Made by a program: the position numbers and the translations under genes
From: Myxococcales bacterium
Lineage (GTDB): Bacteria > Myxococcota_A > Polyangia > Polyangiales > Polyangiaceae
Assembly (NCBI GenBank): GCA_016191785.1
Contig: JACPVJ010000186.1
Span: 34,362 to 98,361 of the forward strand
Reading direction: 5' to 3'
Length of the DNA stretch: 64,000 nt
Notes under the pieces: generated by a model
Seen by the model: only the letters and a program-made list of their open reading frames with translations
Databases searched by the model: none
Told to the model about the DNA's origin: nothing
In this document: piece after piece, positions 26,637 to 34,792 of the stretch
Position numbering within the stretch: the stretch's first letter is position 1
Layout: every line of letters starts with the position of its first letter

Positions 26637-27047
26637 TCAGCTCAAGAAGGCTCGATGCAAAATGTAGAACGGCGCGGGCTTCGCCGAGGGCGGCGCTCGC
26701 GCTCGAGCGGGCGCGCGCTCATCGCGCAGCGCTGGGGGGTCGGCATGGATCACGAGCGGCAGCTCGGCGAGCATCACCGCCGGCGGCAGCTGCGGAAGGT
26801 CGTCGCTCGCGCTGACGCTGCGGCGCTCGGCCGAGCCCGCCAGCGTGAGCTCGTCGCAGCATCTACCCTGCGATGCGGCGGGCGCTCGCTCGGAGCGCTC
26901 GGCCTCCAGCTCGTCCGCGCTTTTCTCACCGCAGCAGCACTTGCTCGTGACGCTCCCCCGCATGCTGCAGAAGAACGCCTGGGCGCTCACTGACCCCGCG
27001 GGGAGCAGCAGCAACAGGCTGACGAGGAGGGCGACTAGACGGCGCAC
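26637..27047 (-). CDS. Small secreted Cys-rich protein at the head of an RND operon
   Basis: About 136 residues. GTG 27047 is used because GAGGG stands upstream and a signal peptide (LLVSLLLLLPAGSVSAQA) begins directly. Cysteines cluster after the signal (FFCSMRG, KCCCGE, RCCDE). It resembles in size and placement the small periplasmic CzcI-like proteins that precede metal RND genes, and similar genes occur at 44531 and 61274. It lies between the response regulator and the second cus operon. Function unproven; a metal sensor or sequestering protein is plausible. Confidence 0.6.
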   Translation of the reverse strand: MRRLVALLVSLLLLLPAGSVSAQAFFCSMRGSVTSKCCCGEKSADELEAERSERAPAASQGRCCDELTLAGSAERRSVSASDDLPQLPPAVMLAELPLVIHADPPALRDERAPARARAPPSAKPAPFYILHRAFLS

Positions 27048-27108
27048 GTACCCTCTACATAGCTCGCGACCCCCGGCGCGTCCACGGGCGGCCGGCGCAG
27101 GTACTGCG

Positions 27109-28503
27109 TCACCTCGAGGGTTTGAACTCATCCGACCTCAGCCCGTAGCGCTTCAATAACCGGTGCAGCGTCTCCCGTTCCATCCCCGCGCGTTCGGCCG
27201 CGTGGGTCACGCTGCCCTCGAATTCCCGCATCAACGCGATCAAATACTCCCGCGAGACGCGGTCCCGGGCGATGTCCACGACCTCGCGGTAACTGAGGCG
27301 GCCCAGGTCGCTGGCGAGGCGAGGGCGACCCTGGGTCTGAACCTCGTCGGGCAACGCCTCGAGGGGAATACGCGGCCCGTCGACCACGGCCAGCGCACGT
27401 TCGATGGAGTTCTCGAGCTCCCGCACGTTGCCAGGCCAGTCGTAGCGAACGAGCGCAGACAGAGCCTCCGGGCTGAACCCGTCCACGCCGCCGCCGTAGC
27501 GACCTCGGTGCCGCTCCAGGAAATGCGCCGCCAGCACCGGGATGTCGTCGCGCCGCTCGCGCAGCGGGGGCAGGCGCACCGGGAACACGTTCAGGCGGTA
27601 GAACAGATCCTCGCGAAAGCGCCCGGCGGCGACGGCTGCCTTGAGGTCGACATTGGTGGCGGCGACGACGCGGGCGTCCACCTTTCGCTCTTGCGACTCG
27701 CCGACCCGGCGTATGGAGTGCTCCTGGAGCGCGCGCGTGAGCTTCACCTGCATGGGCAGCGGCAGCTCCCCCACCTCGTCCAGGAGCAGAGTTCCCGAGT
27801 GCGCCTCTTCGAACAGGCCCCTGCGGTCGCTGAGCGCGCCCGTGAACGCGCCCTTCACGTGGCCGAAGAGCTCGGATTCGATCAAGTTCTCGGGGATGGC
27901 TCCGCAGTTCACCGCCACGAAGCGTGCGCCCTTGCGCGCGCTTCCCGCGTGCACCGCGCGCGCGGCGAGCTCCTTGCCCGTCCCGCTCTCGCCCGCGATC
28001 AGCACGGTCGCGTCCGTGCCCGCGGCGCGCTTGAGCAGCTCGAAGAGCTGCTGCATGGATGCGCTCTTGCCGACCAGGCGGTCGAAGTGCCCGACGTTTC
28101 CCAGGGCCGCGCTCAGGTCGCGCGCCTGCTCGCGCAAGCGCTTGCGCTCGGCCGCCCGCTCGATGGTCAGCAGGGCATCGTCGGGATCGAAGGGTTTCGC
28201 CAGGTAGTCGTAGGCCCCTTCTTTCATGGCCTCGACGGCCTTCTGGACGGAGCCGAAGGCGGTCATCAGCACCACCTCCACGTCGGGCTTGGCGCGCTTC
28301 ACCTCGCGCAGCACCGTGAAGCCATCCGCGCCAGGCATGCGGATGTCGGACACGACCACGTCGAAGTCGTCGTTCAGCGCGAGCGCCAGCGCCCGCTGCC
28401 CGTCCGTCGCCGTCACGACCTCGAAGCGGTCCGCCAGGATACGGCCGAAGAGCCCGAGGATCGTGTCCTTGTCGTCGGCGACGAGCACGCGCGGCTTCTT
28501 CAC
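27109..28503 (-). CDS. NtrC-family sigma54-dependent response regulator (ZraR-like)
   Basis: 464 residues in three domains: receiver (phospho-acceptor D53 in VVVSDIRMPG, K103), AAA+ ATPase (Walker A GESGTGKE at 171-178, GAFTGA at 218-223, LLLDEVGEL near 239) and a C-terminal Fis-type helix-turn-helix. The intact GAFTGA loop shows it activates sigma54 polymerase. The GTG start overlaps the kinase stop (GTGA) and is preceded by GGAGG. With the kinase it forms a ZraSR-like two-component system. I propose it binds the 17-bp dyads scattered through this window, because Fis-type regulators recognise 17-bp dyads of this geometry; this is not proven. Confidence 0.93.
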   Translation of the reverse strand: MKKPRVLVADDKDTILGLFGRILADRFEVVTATDGQRALALALNDDFDVVVSDIRMPGADGFTVLREVKRAKPDVEVVLMTAFGSVQKAVEAMKEGAYDYLAKPFDPDDALLTIERAAERKRLREQARDLSAALGNVGHFDRLVGKSASMQQLFELLKRAAGTDATVLIAGESGTGKELAARAVHAGSARKGARFVAVNCGAIPENLIESELFGHVKGAFTGALSDRRGLFEEAHSGTLLLDEVGELPLPMQVKLTRALQEHSIRRVGESQERKVDARVVAATNVDLKAAVAAGRFREDLFYRLNVFPVRLPPLRERRDDIPVLAAHFLERHRGRYGGGVDGFSPEALSALVRYDWPGNVRELENSIERALAVVDGPRIPLEALPDEVQTQGRPRLASDLGRLSYREVVDIARDRVSREYLIALMREFEGSVTHAAERAGMERETLHRLLKRYGLRSDEFKPSR

Positions 28504-29969
28504 GCGCGAACCTCCGGTGAACGCGCTGCCGCCGGCAAGTCGATGCGCACTCGAGTGCCTCCGCCTTGTGCGGAGTCGATGGAAATCTCCCCGCCGTGAG
28601 CGTGGACGATGGCCTGGGTCACGGCGAGGCCGAGCCCGGTGCCCCGGGGCTTGGTGGTGAAGAACGGCTCGAAGGCGCGTTCGCGCACCGCCGCGTCCAT
28701 CCCTTCCCCCGTGTCGCTCACCTCGAGCTGCACGCCACTCGCGCGCCCCACGACGTGCACTTCCACGCGTTCGCCGCCGGCCTCCAGCGCGTTGGTCAGG
28801 AGGTTCGCGACCACCTCGCGTAGCTGAGTCTGATCGCCGCGGACGAGCGGCGCGCCGGAGCACTCGACGTCGACGCCCGAGGCGCCGTTCTTGGACTCGC
28901 CCAGGCGCTCGACGGACTCCTTCACGAGCTCGCCCAGATCGACGGGGGAGCCTTCGAAGCGGGGCGGCCGCGCCAGATCGAGCAGCTCCCGCACGATCCT
29001 CTGGCACTGGTGAGCCTCGTCCTCGACGATCCTGAGCTCCTCGCCGGCAAGCTCGGTCAGGGCCGCGTTCTTGCGCATGAGCTTCAGATACCCGAGGATC
29101 ACGCCAAGCGGGTTGTTGATTTCGTGCGCCACCCCGGCCGCGACCTGGCCGACCGTGGCGAGCTTCTGCGAGCGAACGGCGCTGTCCTGATGACGTTGCA
29201 GGTCGGCGGCCATCTGGTTGAAAGCGTCCGCGAGGTCGGAGAACTCGTCGGCGCCTTCGAGGCGGATCTGGGTCGACAGATCGCCACTCGCGATGTGAGC
29301 CGCACCTTCGCTCAAGCGTCCGAGGCGAGTGCGAATCGAACGGATCATGACGAAGCCGAGCAGCGCGGCGAGGGCAATCGCGAGCGCGAAGCAACCGATG
29401 AACGCCAGTCGCGCGCGCTCCCGCATGCCACGTTCGCGCTCTCGCGCCTCCATGCTGAACCGCTCGAGCTCTCGATTGAGCCCTTCGCTCATCTGGACGA
29501 CCTTGCCTACGAGCCGCTCCGTCTCCTCGTGACCACGAGCGACGGCTGCCTTGTCGTTGGCGTCCACCCCGGGCAGGACCCGCGTCTTGAACGCCTCGTC
29601 CACCTGGGCGACGAGCCGGGCGATCTCCAAGGTCCGGGTGCGGTGCTCGTCGCTCTGGGCCATCTCCTGGAGTCGCCGCGTCGCAGCGCGCGTGTTCCGC
29701 GCGGCGTCTTCGTAGTGACCGAGGTGCGAGCGGTCCCAGGTGATGATGGTGTGGGCTTGGTGGATGTACTGCTCGCGGATCGCAGCAGCGACGGCGTGCC
29801 CCGCGTGCTTGGCGTCCTCGAGCTCCGCGACCTCCCCCTCTGCGACCCCGAGGCGCTCGAAGGTGGAAAGGGCGATCCACAGGGCGACGCCGAACAGCGC
29901 CAGCACTGCCATGAACGCCGCGGTGAGCCGCGCCGAGGTGCCCGAAAAGATCCCTCGTACTCGAGTCAT
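28500..29969 (-). CDS. Membrane sensor histidine kinase (ZraS-like)
   Basis: 489 residues: TM1 at about 13-35, a helical periplasmic sensor (about 40-187), TM2 at about 188-210, HAMP (210-262), HisKA with H282 in AAGVAHEINNPLG, and an HATPase domain (NLLTNALEAGG; SDTGEGMD; GTGLGLAV). The periplasmic part carries several histidines close together (H55, H58, H70, H73, H82, H85) that could bind metal. ATG 29969 is preferred; earlier codons would cross the sigma54-type promoter at 29990-30005. It overlaps the response regulator by 4 nt. Predicted to be autoregulated. Confidence 0.92.
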   Translation of the reverse strand: MTRVRGIFSGTSARLTAAFMAVLALFGVALWIALSTFERLGVAEGEVAELEDAKHAGHAVAAAIREQYIHQAHTIITWDRSHLGHYEDAARNTRAATRRLQEMAQSDEHRTRTLEIARLVAQVDEAFKTRVLPGVDANDKAAVARGHEETERLVGKVVQMSEGLNRELERFSMEARERERGMRERARLAFIGCFALAIALAALLGFVMIRSIRTRLGRLSEGAAHIASGDLSTQIRLEGADEFSDLADAFNQMAADLQRHQDSAVRSQKLATVGQVAAGVAHEINNPLGVILGYLKLMRKNAALTELAGEELRIVEDEAHQCQRIVRELLDLARPPRFEGSPVDLGELVKESVERLGESKNGASGVDVECSGAPLVRGDQTQLREVVANLLTNALEAGGERVEVHVVGRASGVQLEVSDTGEGMDAAVRERAFEPFFTTKPRGTGLGLAVTQAIVHAHGGEISIDSAQGGGTRVRIDLPAAARSPEVRA

Positions 29970-29989
29970 CGCGTGCCTGCCGTCGCTGG

Positions 29990-30084
29990 TGCAATGCACG
30001 TGCCCGGGCTGCGCAGCCTGGCTGGGCGGCTTCGCGTTCTCCGTGTCGTGACCTGGAACATCACCCTGTGACCGAGTCTGTCAC
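29990..30084 (-). promoter_or_regulatory. Sigma54-type promoter with dyad for the kinase/regulator operon
   Basis: The minus strand of 30005-29990 reads GGGCACGTGCATTGCA, one mismatch from consensus. The dyad GTGACCGAGTCTGTCAC lies at 30068-30084, 62 bp upstream, about two helical turns further than the usual 41 bp. Predicted +1 is about 29979. This indicates positive autoregulation. Confidence 0.6.
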
Positions 30085-30177
30085 AAATCGCAGGCTGGTG
30101 TGACGGGCATCATGCCTGCGTGCTCGCGCGCGAGCGGGGCTCGGCGCCGTTGGCTATACCGACCGCGGAGGTAACGC

Positions 30178-31230
30178 ATGCAACGGGTTCGAGTGTCATT
30201 CGCGGTGGTGTTGGCCTGGTCGGTTGCCGGGTGCGGGGGAGACGATGCGGGTCGCCGACGAGAGAGCGCGAGGGATCGCGTCTTCGTTGCGGATGAGGAC
30301 AGCGGCACGGTATCGGTGATCGAAGAGACCAAGAACACGCTCTCGACCAGCATCGTGCTGCCCACGAGCCCCGGCATGTACATGCCGCACAACGTGCAAG
30401 TCGCCCCCGACGGCAAGAGCGTCTGGGTGGCCGCGGCGCCGATGACTGAAGGCGGGATGGAGAAGGCTTTCGTCATCGATCCCGAGACCAATCAGCTCGT
30501 CGGCGAAATCGAGCTCGGAGCCGAGCTCCATGTCGCTCATGTCGTGTTCAATCCGTCATCGTCTCGTGCCTACATCAGCGCGAACGAGGGCAACGCCGTG
30601 CTCGAGCTCGACGCGCAGGGCAGGACGCTCCTGCGCAGCATCGATCTCGGGGCCGACCGAGGACCCCACGGGATGCGGTGGTGTCGCGACCAGCTCTGGA
30701 TCGCCAACATGACGGCGAAGAACCTCGCGAGGTTGGACCCGGCCTCCGCAACCGTCAGCGAGATCGACGTCGGCGGCGTCGCCGTGCAGACCGCCTGCGC
30801 GCCGAGCGGGAAATACGTGTTCGTGTCGCTCTACGACACGAAAGAGGTCGTGCGCTACGAGATCGACACGCAGGAGCTCACGCGCATCGCGCTGCCGGCC
30901 GAGTCTCAGGGCCCAGTGCAGCTCTACCCGTCCCCCGACGGCAAGACGCTCTGGGTGTGCGACCAGGGGCTCCTGCTCGGGCGCCCCGCTTCGAACCGAC
31001 TCTACGCGCTGGACGTGGAGGCGGCGAAGGTGGTCGGCACGGTCACCGTGGGCCAGGGAGCGCACGGCGTCGTCCTGAGCGACGACGGCGGGCTCGCCTA
31101 TGTGACCAACCTGTCCGACAACTCGGTGTCGGTGGTCGACACGGCGAAGATGGAAACGGTGGCGACCATCGCGGTCGGAACGAAGCCCAACGGGATCTCG
31201 CACTGGCACGGCAACGGCGGGATGCCCTGA
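30178..31230 (+). CDS. YncE-like seven-bladed beta-propeller lipoprotein
   Basis: 350 residues with a good ribosome site (GGAGGT), a lipobox (SVAGC) and repeated blades containing VFVADEDSGTVSVIE, AYISANEGN, ALDVEAAKVVGTVTVG and AYVTNLSDNSVSVVD. This is the YVTN/YncE surface-layer-type propeller family. Members are periplasmic; YncE binds DNA in vitro, but no general function is agreed. Divergent from the kinase operon and sharing its upstream dyad region; it lacks a recognisable -24/-12 element of its own. Confidence 0.85.
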   Translation: MQRVRVSFAVVLAWSVAGCGGDDAGRRRESARDRVFVADEDSGTVSVIEETKNTLSTSIVLPTSPGMYMPHNVQVAPDGKSVWVAAAPMTEGGMEKAFVIDPETNQLVGEIELGAELHVAHVVFNPSSSRAYISANEGNAVLELDAQGRTLLRSIDLGADRGPHGMRWCRDQLWIANMTAKNLARLDPASATVSEIDVGGVAVQTACAPSGKYVFVSLYDTKEVVRYEIDTQELTRIALPAESQGPVQLYPSPDGKTLWVCDQGLLLGRPASNRLYALDVEAAKVVGTVTVGQGAHGVVLSDDGGLAYVTNLSDNSVSVVDTAKMETVATIAVGTKPNGISHWHGNGGMP

Positions 31231-31302
31231 GGCTTGCGGTACGGAGATTGCACTTGCCAGCCCCCGGTCCGCGCACGCGCGCGCGGGCCAGGAGAATCGA
31301 CC

Positions 31303-31896
31303 GTGCTGAAAAAGACGATCTGCGCCCTGCTTGCCGCATCGATGGGCACCGCGTGTGGAGGTGAGAGCTCGGAAGCCAAGCAGGCTTCGGGCGGCTCCGG
31401 CGCCACAGCGAGCGGCGGCGCCAGCGCCGGGGGAAGCGCCGGCGCCAGCGCTGGAGGAAGCGCCGCCACCGACGCAGGGCAAGGCAAAGTTGGAGACCCT
31501 TGCACCAACGTGGGGCAATGCCCGGCCGGGGGTTCCGGGGCTCCAGTGTGTCTGACGGACTGGCCTGGTGGCTACTGCGCGGTGTCGAGCTGCGAAGTGC
31601 ACGGTCACGACTGCCCGAACGACCCCGGGCTCGGCGGGACCGCGAAGACCGGCGGGAAGTGCGTGTTCGCTCCGGAAGCAACCTGCCTGGCGCTCTGCGC
31701 GAGCAGCGCGGATTGCCGGGACGGCTACGAGTGCCTCCCGAAGCCCGACGCGGCCGGACATGCCACCGCGGACGTTTGCGTGCCCGCTGAGGCCAGCTCC
31801 GGCGGCGGCGGCATGGGAGGGGGCGGCAGCGGCGGCATGGGTACCGGCGGCGGCATGGGTACCGGCGGCGGCGGCATGATGGACGGAGGGATGTGA
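31303..31896 (+). CDS. Cys-rich lipoprotein with Gly/Met tail
   Basis: ~197 residues. GTG 31303 is chosen because AGGAGAATC stands just upstream and a signal peptide with lipobox (SMGTAC) begins there. A Gly/Ala/Ser linker leads to a ~100-residue domain with about ten cysteines (GDPCTNVGQCP, SCEVHGHDCP, CRDGYECLP), like secreted Cys-rich myxobacterial lipoproteins. The C-terminus is a Gly/Met run (GGMGTGGGMGTGGGGMMDGG). It resembles the lipoprotein at 8187 with the repeat moved to the other end. Its end nearly meets the convergent HEAT-repeat gene. Confidence 0.68.
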   Translation: MLKKTICALLAASMGTACGGESSEAKQASGGSGATASGGASAGGSAGASAGGSAATDAGQGKVGDPCTNVGQCPAGGSGAPVCLTDWPGGYCAVSSCEVHGHDCPNDPGLGGTAKTGGKCVFAPEATCLALCASSADCRDGYECLPKPDAAGHATADVCVPAEASSGGGGMGGGGSGGMGTGGGMGTGGGGMMDGGM

Positions 31897-31901
31897 CAGG
31901 C

Positions 31902-32843
31902 TCAGCGTCGTGGGCGCGCGAGGTTCTTCACCAGACGCGCCCGCAGCGCTGACGCTTCGGTACGCACGCTGGGCGATGAAGCCCGCTCTGCCTCGCGCAG
32001 CAGAGGCAGCGCCGACGGATGCTCGACCATCAAGAGCGCGCGAGCGATGGCGCGGCGCGCCGGGGCGCTTGCACGCGAAAACGCGAGCACCAAGGCCGTC
32101 GCGGCCTTCGTGCGAATGACTTCGGCCTGTTTGGCATCGAGCTTCACGCTGGCGAGCGCCCAGGTGGAGCCGACATAGCCGAGGGCGCGGGCGGTCACCT
32201 GCGCAGTCTCGTCGTCCAACGGCTCCGCCAGCGCCGCGGTGAGCTTGTCGACCACGTCCACCGATCGGCAGTGACCCATGCCCGCCAAGGCTGCTGCACG
32301 ACGCGAGCTCCCGGCGTCGGCATGGGACAGAAGGAGCGCTCGATCCTCGGGACGGCACAGCATCCCAAGGCCCGCGGCCGCCGTCGCGACGAAGCGTGGG
32401 TCCTGCGACTTGGAGAACACCGCCCCGAGCACCGGAGCAGCCCTCGGGTCTCGCGCGACGGCAACCGCCTGGAGAAGGCCATCGCCCAGCGCACGCTTCT
32501 GTGCTTCATCGAGCCCACGCAGGTCCGCGCTCCAGGCAATCACCTCGAGCATCGGCAGCAGCGCATCTCGGCCGAGGCGCATGAACGCCCGCGCGGCCGT
32601 GGGCTGGTTGTGTCGAGACTGCGTAAGGGCCGGACCACGGAACGTGTCGACGGCTCGCACCGCGCGAAACGTCGCCGGGCGACGCGCGCGGGCTGCCGCG
32701 ATCTGGGCCTCCAGACCGGAGCGGGCCGCCGGCTCCAACGCCCCCGGCGTCAGCACCGCGCCCTCGGCAAACGACGGACGCGCCACCAACACGGCCGCGA
32801 GCGCGACCACGCTACCGAAGACCCACTTCCCGAATGTGCGCAT
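31902..32843 (-). CDS. Secreted HEAT-repeat-like protein, partner of the deiminase
   Basis: 313 residues with a signal peptide (cut near PSFA) and a right-handed alpha-alpha superhelix of HEAT-like repeats (ALLPMLEVIAW, ATAAAGLGMLCRPEDRALLL, RRAAALAGMGHCRSVDVVDK, VTARALGYVGSTWAL). It is about one-third identical by eye to the protein at 42453, and both follow a deiminase gene directly. Here the gap is 21 bp. HEAT proteins usually act as binding scaffolds; a role as substrate adaptor, chaperone or inhibitor of the deiminase is an inference. Confidence 0.8.
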   Translation of the reverse strand: MRTFGKWVFGSVVALAAVLVARPSFAEGAVLTPGALEPAARSGLEAQIAAARARRPATFRAVRAVDTFRGPALTQSRHNQPTAARAFMRLGRDALLPMLEVIAWSADLRGLDEAQKRALGDGLLQAVAVARDPRAAPVLGAVFSKSQDPRFVATAAAGLGMLCRPEDRALLLSHADAGSSRRAAALAGMGHCRSVDVVDKLTAALAEPLDDETAQVTARALGYVGSTWALASVKLDAKQAEVIRTKAATALVLAFSRASAPARRAIARALLMVEHPSALPLLREAERASSPSVRTEASALRARLVKNLARPRR

Positions 32844-32864
32844 GATGATTACTCCTCGAAGGCC

Positions 32865-34628
32865 TCAGTTCGCCGCGTCCCACCACTTCGGCTCTGCGCC
32901 GGTCGGCAGCGCGGTCCAGTTGCTAGCGCAGTGAACGTCACCGAGAAGCACGTGGTACTCCCACGAGTCCGCGAACTGGACACTCAGGCCCTTGCCATCG
33001 GTCCCGAGGCTTCGCGCGGGGTCTGTGAGGCGCGCCAGCAGGTCTTTGGAGAAGACGTCTTCGCCGGCGATCATCGGCCCGAAGGTCTGGGCGAAGACCG
33101 TGGTTTGCCCCGCGCCGAGCACTCGAATGTTCGCGGTGTCCGGAAGGTACGCGATCTTGCCGCCGTCGATCTCCTCGTAGAACACCGGTACTTCGACGAA
33201 GTCTTCGTCGGTCAGGCCCGCCTCTGCCGACAGGGCGTCGTGCATCTGGTCGATCGCTGCTTGCGCTTCCTGGTTCCACGCCATCATCGTCGCGTCGCCG
33301 AGCACTTCACCCACGGTCGTCTTCCACTGCTTGGAATCGAAGTCGACCTTCCCCTCGAAGATCGGCGCGTCACCGTGCCCATCCGCTTGCCACTTCTCGA
33401 ACAGGCTCTTGCACAGCGAGGGCGTGTTCTGGATCATCTTGAACCCGCGCGGGGTCGCAGCGCGCACCGCCGCGTAGACTTCATCCATGTGCCCGACGAT
33501 CAGCCAGCTCGTATCCAGGTAGATCGGCGGCTGCACCTGCTGGGCCGCGTAGAAGTCGCGCGTGCTCTGCTTGATGCCCGACCCGAGCAGCAAGCGCCCC
33601 GCCGGAGCATTGGCATACGGCGGCAGCGCCTCGTGGTTGCCGTGGGAATCGTAGGTATTGCCGGTTCCGAGCTCCTTCGCTTCGTTGAACAGCACGGCGA
33701 CCGCGCGGTCCGGGCCGAGCATCCGATTCCTGAGGAACGACAAGGGCAGATGGTCGGGGTTCGGGTCGCGGCCCCACGGCCGCGGATTGAAGACGATCAT
33801 CCCGTGGACCCCGCCGTTCGCCGCCGGCATGGCGGTCCAGCCCGTCTGGAACCAGTCCTCGAACCAGATGTCGCCCCAGCCGTCCGTGTAGTTGCCGGCA
33901 ATGACTTGAGCGCCCAGGCCGGCGCCTTCGACGGCACTCGTCATCGTCTCCACGAAGGTCGGGGAGAACTCGCTGAAGTACACGGTGTCGAACGGCCGCA
34001 AGTTGTGGTTCATCAGCCACGGCGCCGCGCGTAGCTGAACGGCATCGTCACCGATGGGGCCAGCGTCGTCGCTGACCGAGAGCCTGAGCGTGGCGAGGCC
34101 CTGCCACGGTTGAGTCGCGGAGCGCACGAAGTCCGTGGCCTCGAGACCGAGCTCGACTCCGGCGCGAAGGTCCTCCACCGAGAGCGGCAGCGCTTGGGCG
34201 ACGTCGACCAGCGCCCAGCCCGCCGCCGTGCGGCGGAAGAGCCGCACGAAGCCCGGCGCCGCGACGTCGATTTCGAGCTTGCCGAACGCCTTGTCGGGCG
34301 CCGCGGGCCACGCCTGGATGGCGACGCGGGCTAGATCAAGCTCGTCTGCCCCACCATTGACAAGCTCGTCCTGGTTGTCCGCCACGCCGTCGCTGTCGTC
34401 GTCGTCCAGGTTCACGAGAAACACCGCGCCGGCGTTCCGGCTCCAGGCGTCTTCGCCGGCGTCTTCGCTGGGCTCGTCGAAGTCCAGTGTCCCGTTGCGA
34501 TTGCTGTCCGCGACCAGGTTGACGATGGGCGCCGGCGGCTGCTTGCCGGGCGAACTGCCATCGCTCGAACCGCAGCCTGGAAAAGCCAGAAGTGCGGCGA
34601 GCCATGCCGCAACGAAGACTCTTTTCAT
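32865..34628 (-). CDS. Protein-arginine deiminase (PAD)-family lipoprotein
   Basis: 587 residues. ATG 34628 follows GAGAGG; lipobox LLAFPGC. The middle region has Asp-rich Ca-type segments (NLVADSNRNGTLD, NLDDDDSDG) as in PAD proteins. The C-terminal catalytic domain keeps all four active-site residues by pattern: D253 (GWGDIWFED), H380 and D382 (IVGHMDEV) and the nucleophile C567 (GDVHCASN). PADs convert peptidyl-arginine to citrulline, usually with Ca2+. Secretion to the envelope suggests extracellular or periplasmic targets. The gene has a sigma54-type promoter with two dyads and is followed by a HEAT-repeat gene. Confidence 0.88.
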   Translation of the reverse strand: MKRVFVAAWLAALLAFPGCGSSDGSSPGKQPPAPIVNLVADSNRNGTLDFDEPSEDAGEDAWSRNAGAVFLVNLDDDDSDGVADNQDELVNGGADELDLARVAIQAWPAAPDKAFGKLEIDVAAPGFVRLFRRTAAGWALVDVAQALPLSVEDLRAGVELGLEATDFVRSATQPWQGLATLRLSVSDDAGPIGDDAVQLRAAPWLMNHNLRPFDTVYFSEFSPTFVETMTSAVEGAGLGAQVIAGNYTDGWGDIWFEDWFQTGWTAMPAANGGVHGMIVFNPRPWGRDPNPDHLPLSFLRNRMLGPDRAVAVLFNEAKELGTGNTYDSHGNHEALPPYANAPAGRLLLGSGIKQSTRDFYAAQQVQPPIYLDTSWLIVGHMDEVYAAVRAATPRGFKMIQNTPSLCKSLFEKWQADGHGDAPIFEGKVDFDSKQWKTTVGEVLGDATMMAWNQEAQAAIDQMHDALSAEAGLTDEDFVEVPVFYEEIDGGKIAYLPDTANIRVLGAGQTTVFAQTFGPMIAGEDVFSKDLLARLTDPARSLGTDGKGLSVQFADSWEYHVLLGDVHCASNWTALPTGAEPKWWDAAN

Positions 34629-34657
34629 CGACACCTCTCCCGATCCGCGCGTCCCAG

Positions 34658-34750
34658 TGCACACCGCGTGCCGCTGTGCGTGGACGAGAAATCGCAGAGC
34701 GACCGTCGGCGAGCGTGACGGATCCAATCAGCCGTGATCGCGCGCGTCAC
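34658..34750 (-). promoter_or_regulatory. Sigma54-type promoter with two dyads for the deiminase operon
   Basis: The minus strand of 34673-34658 reads CGGCACGCGGTGTGCA, two mismatches from consensus. Upstream are GTGACGGATCCAATCAG (34715-34731, 41 bp away) and GTGATCGCGCGCGTCAC (34734-34750). The paired sites suit a hexamer-forming activator. Predicted +1 is about 34647, leaving a 19-nt leader. Confidence 0.6.
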
Positions 34751-34792
34751 GCACGTTCGCGGGTGAACGCAACCCTTGCGCGACCGGCATTG

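Noticed and set aside
27109..29994. 961-codon minus-strand frame spanning kinase and regulator as one fused protein
   Set aside because: The regulator part is real, but the kinase region in this frame is meaningless; the kinase is in another frame and overlaps by 4 nt, so these are two proteins.
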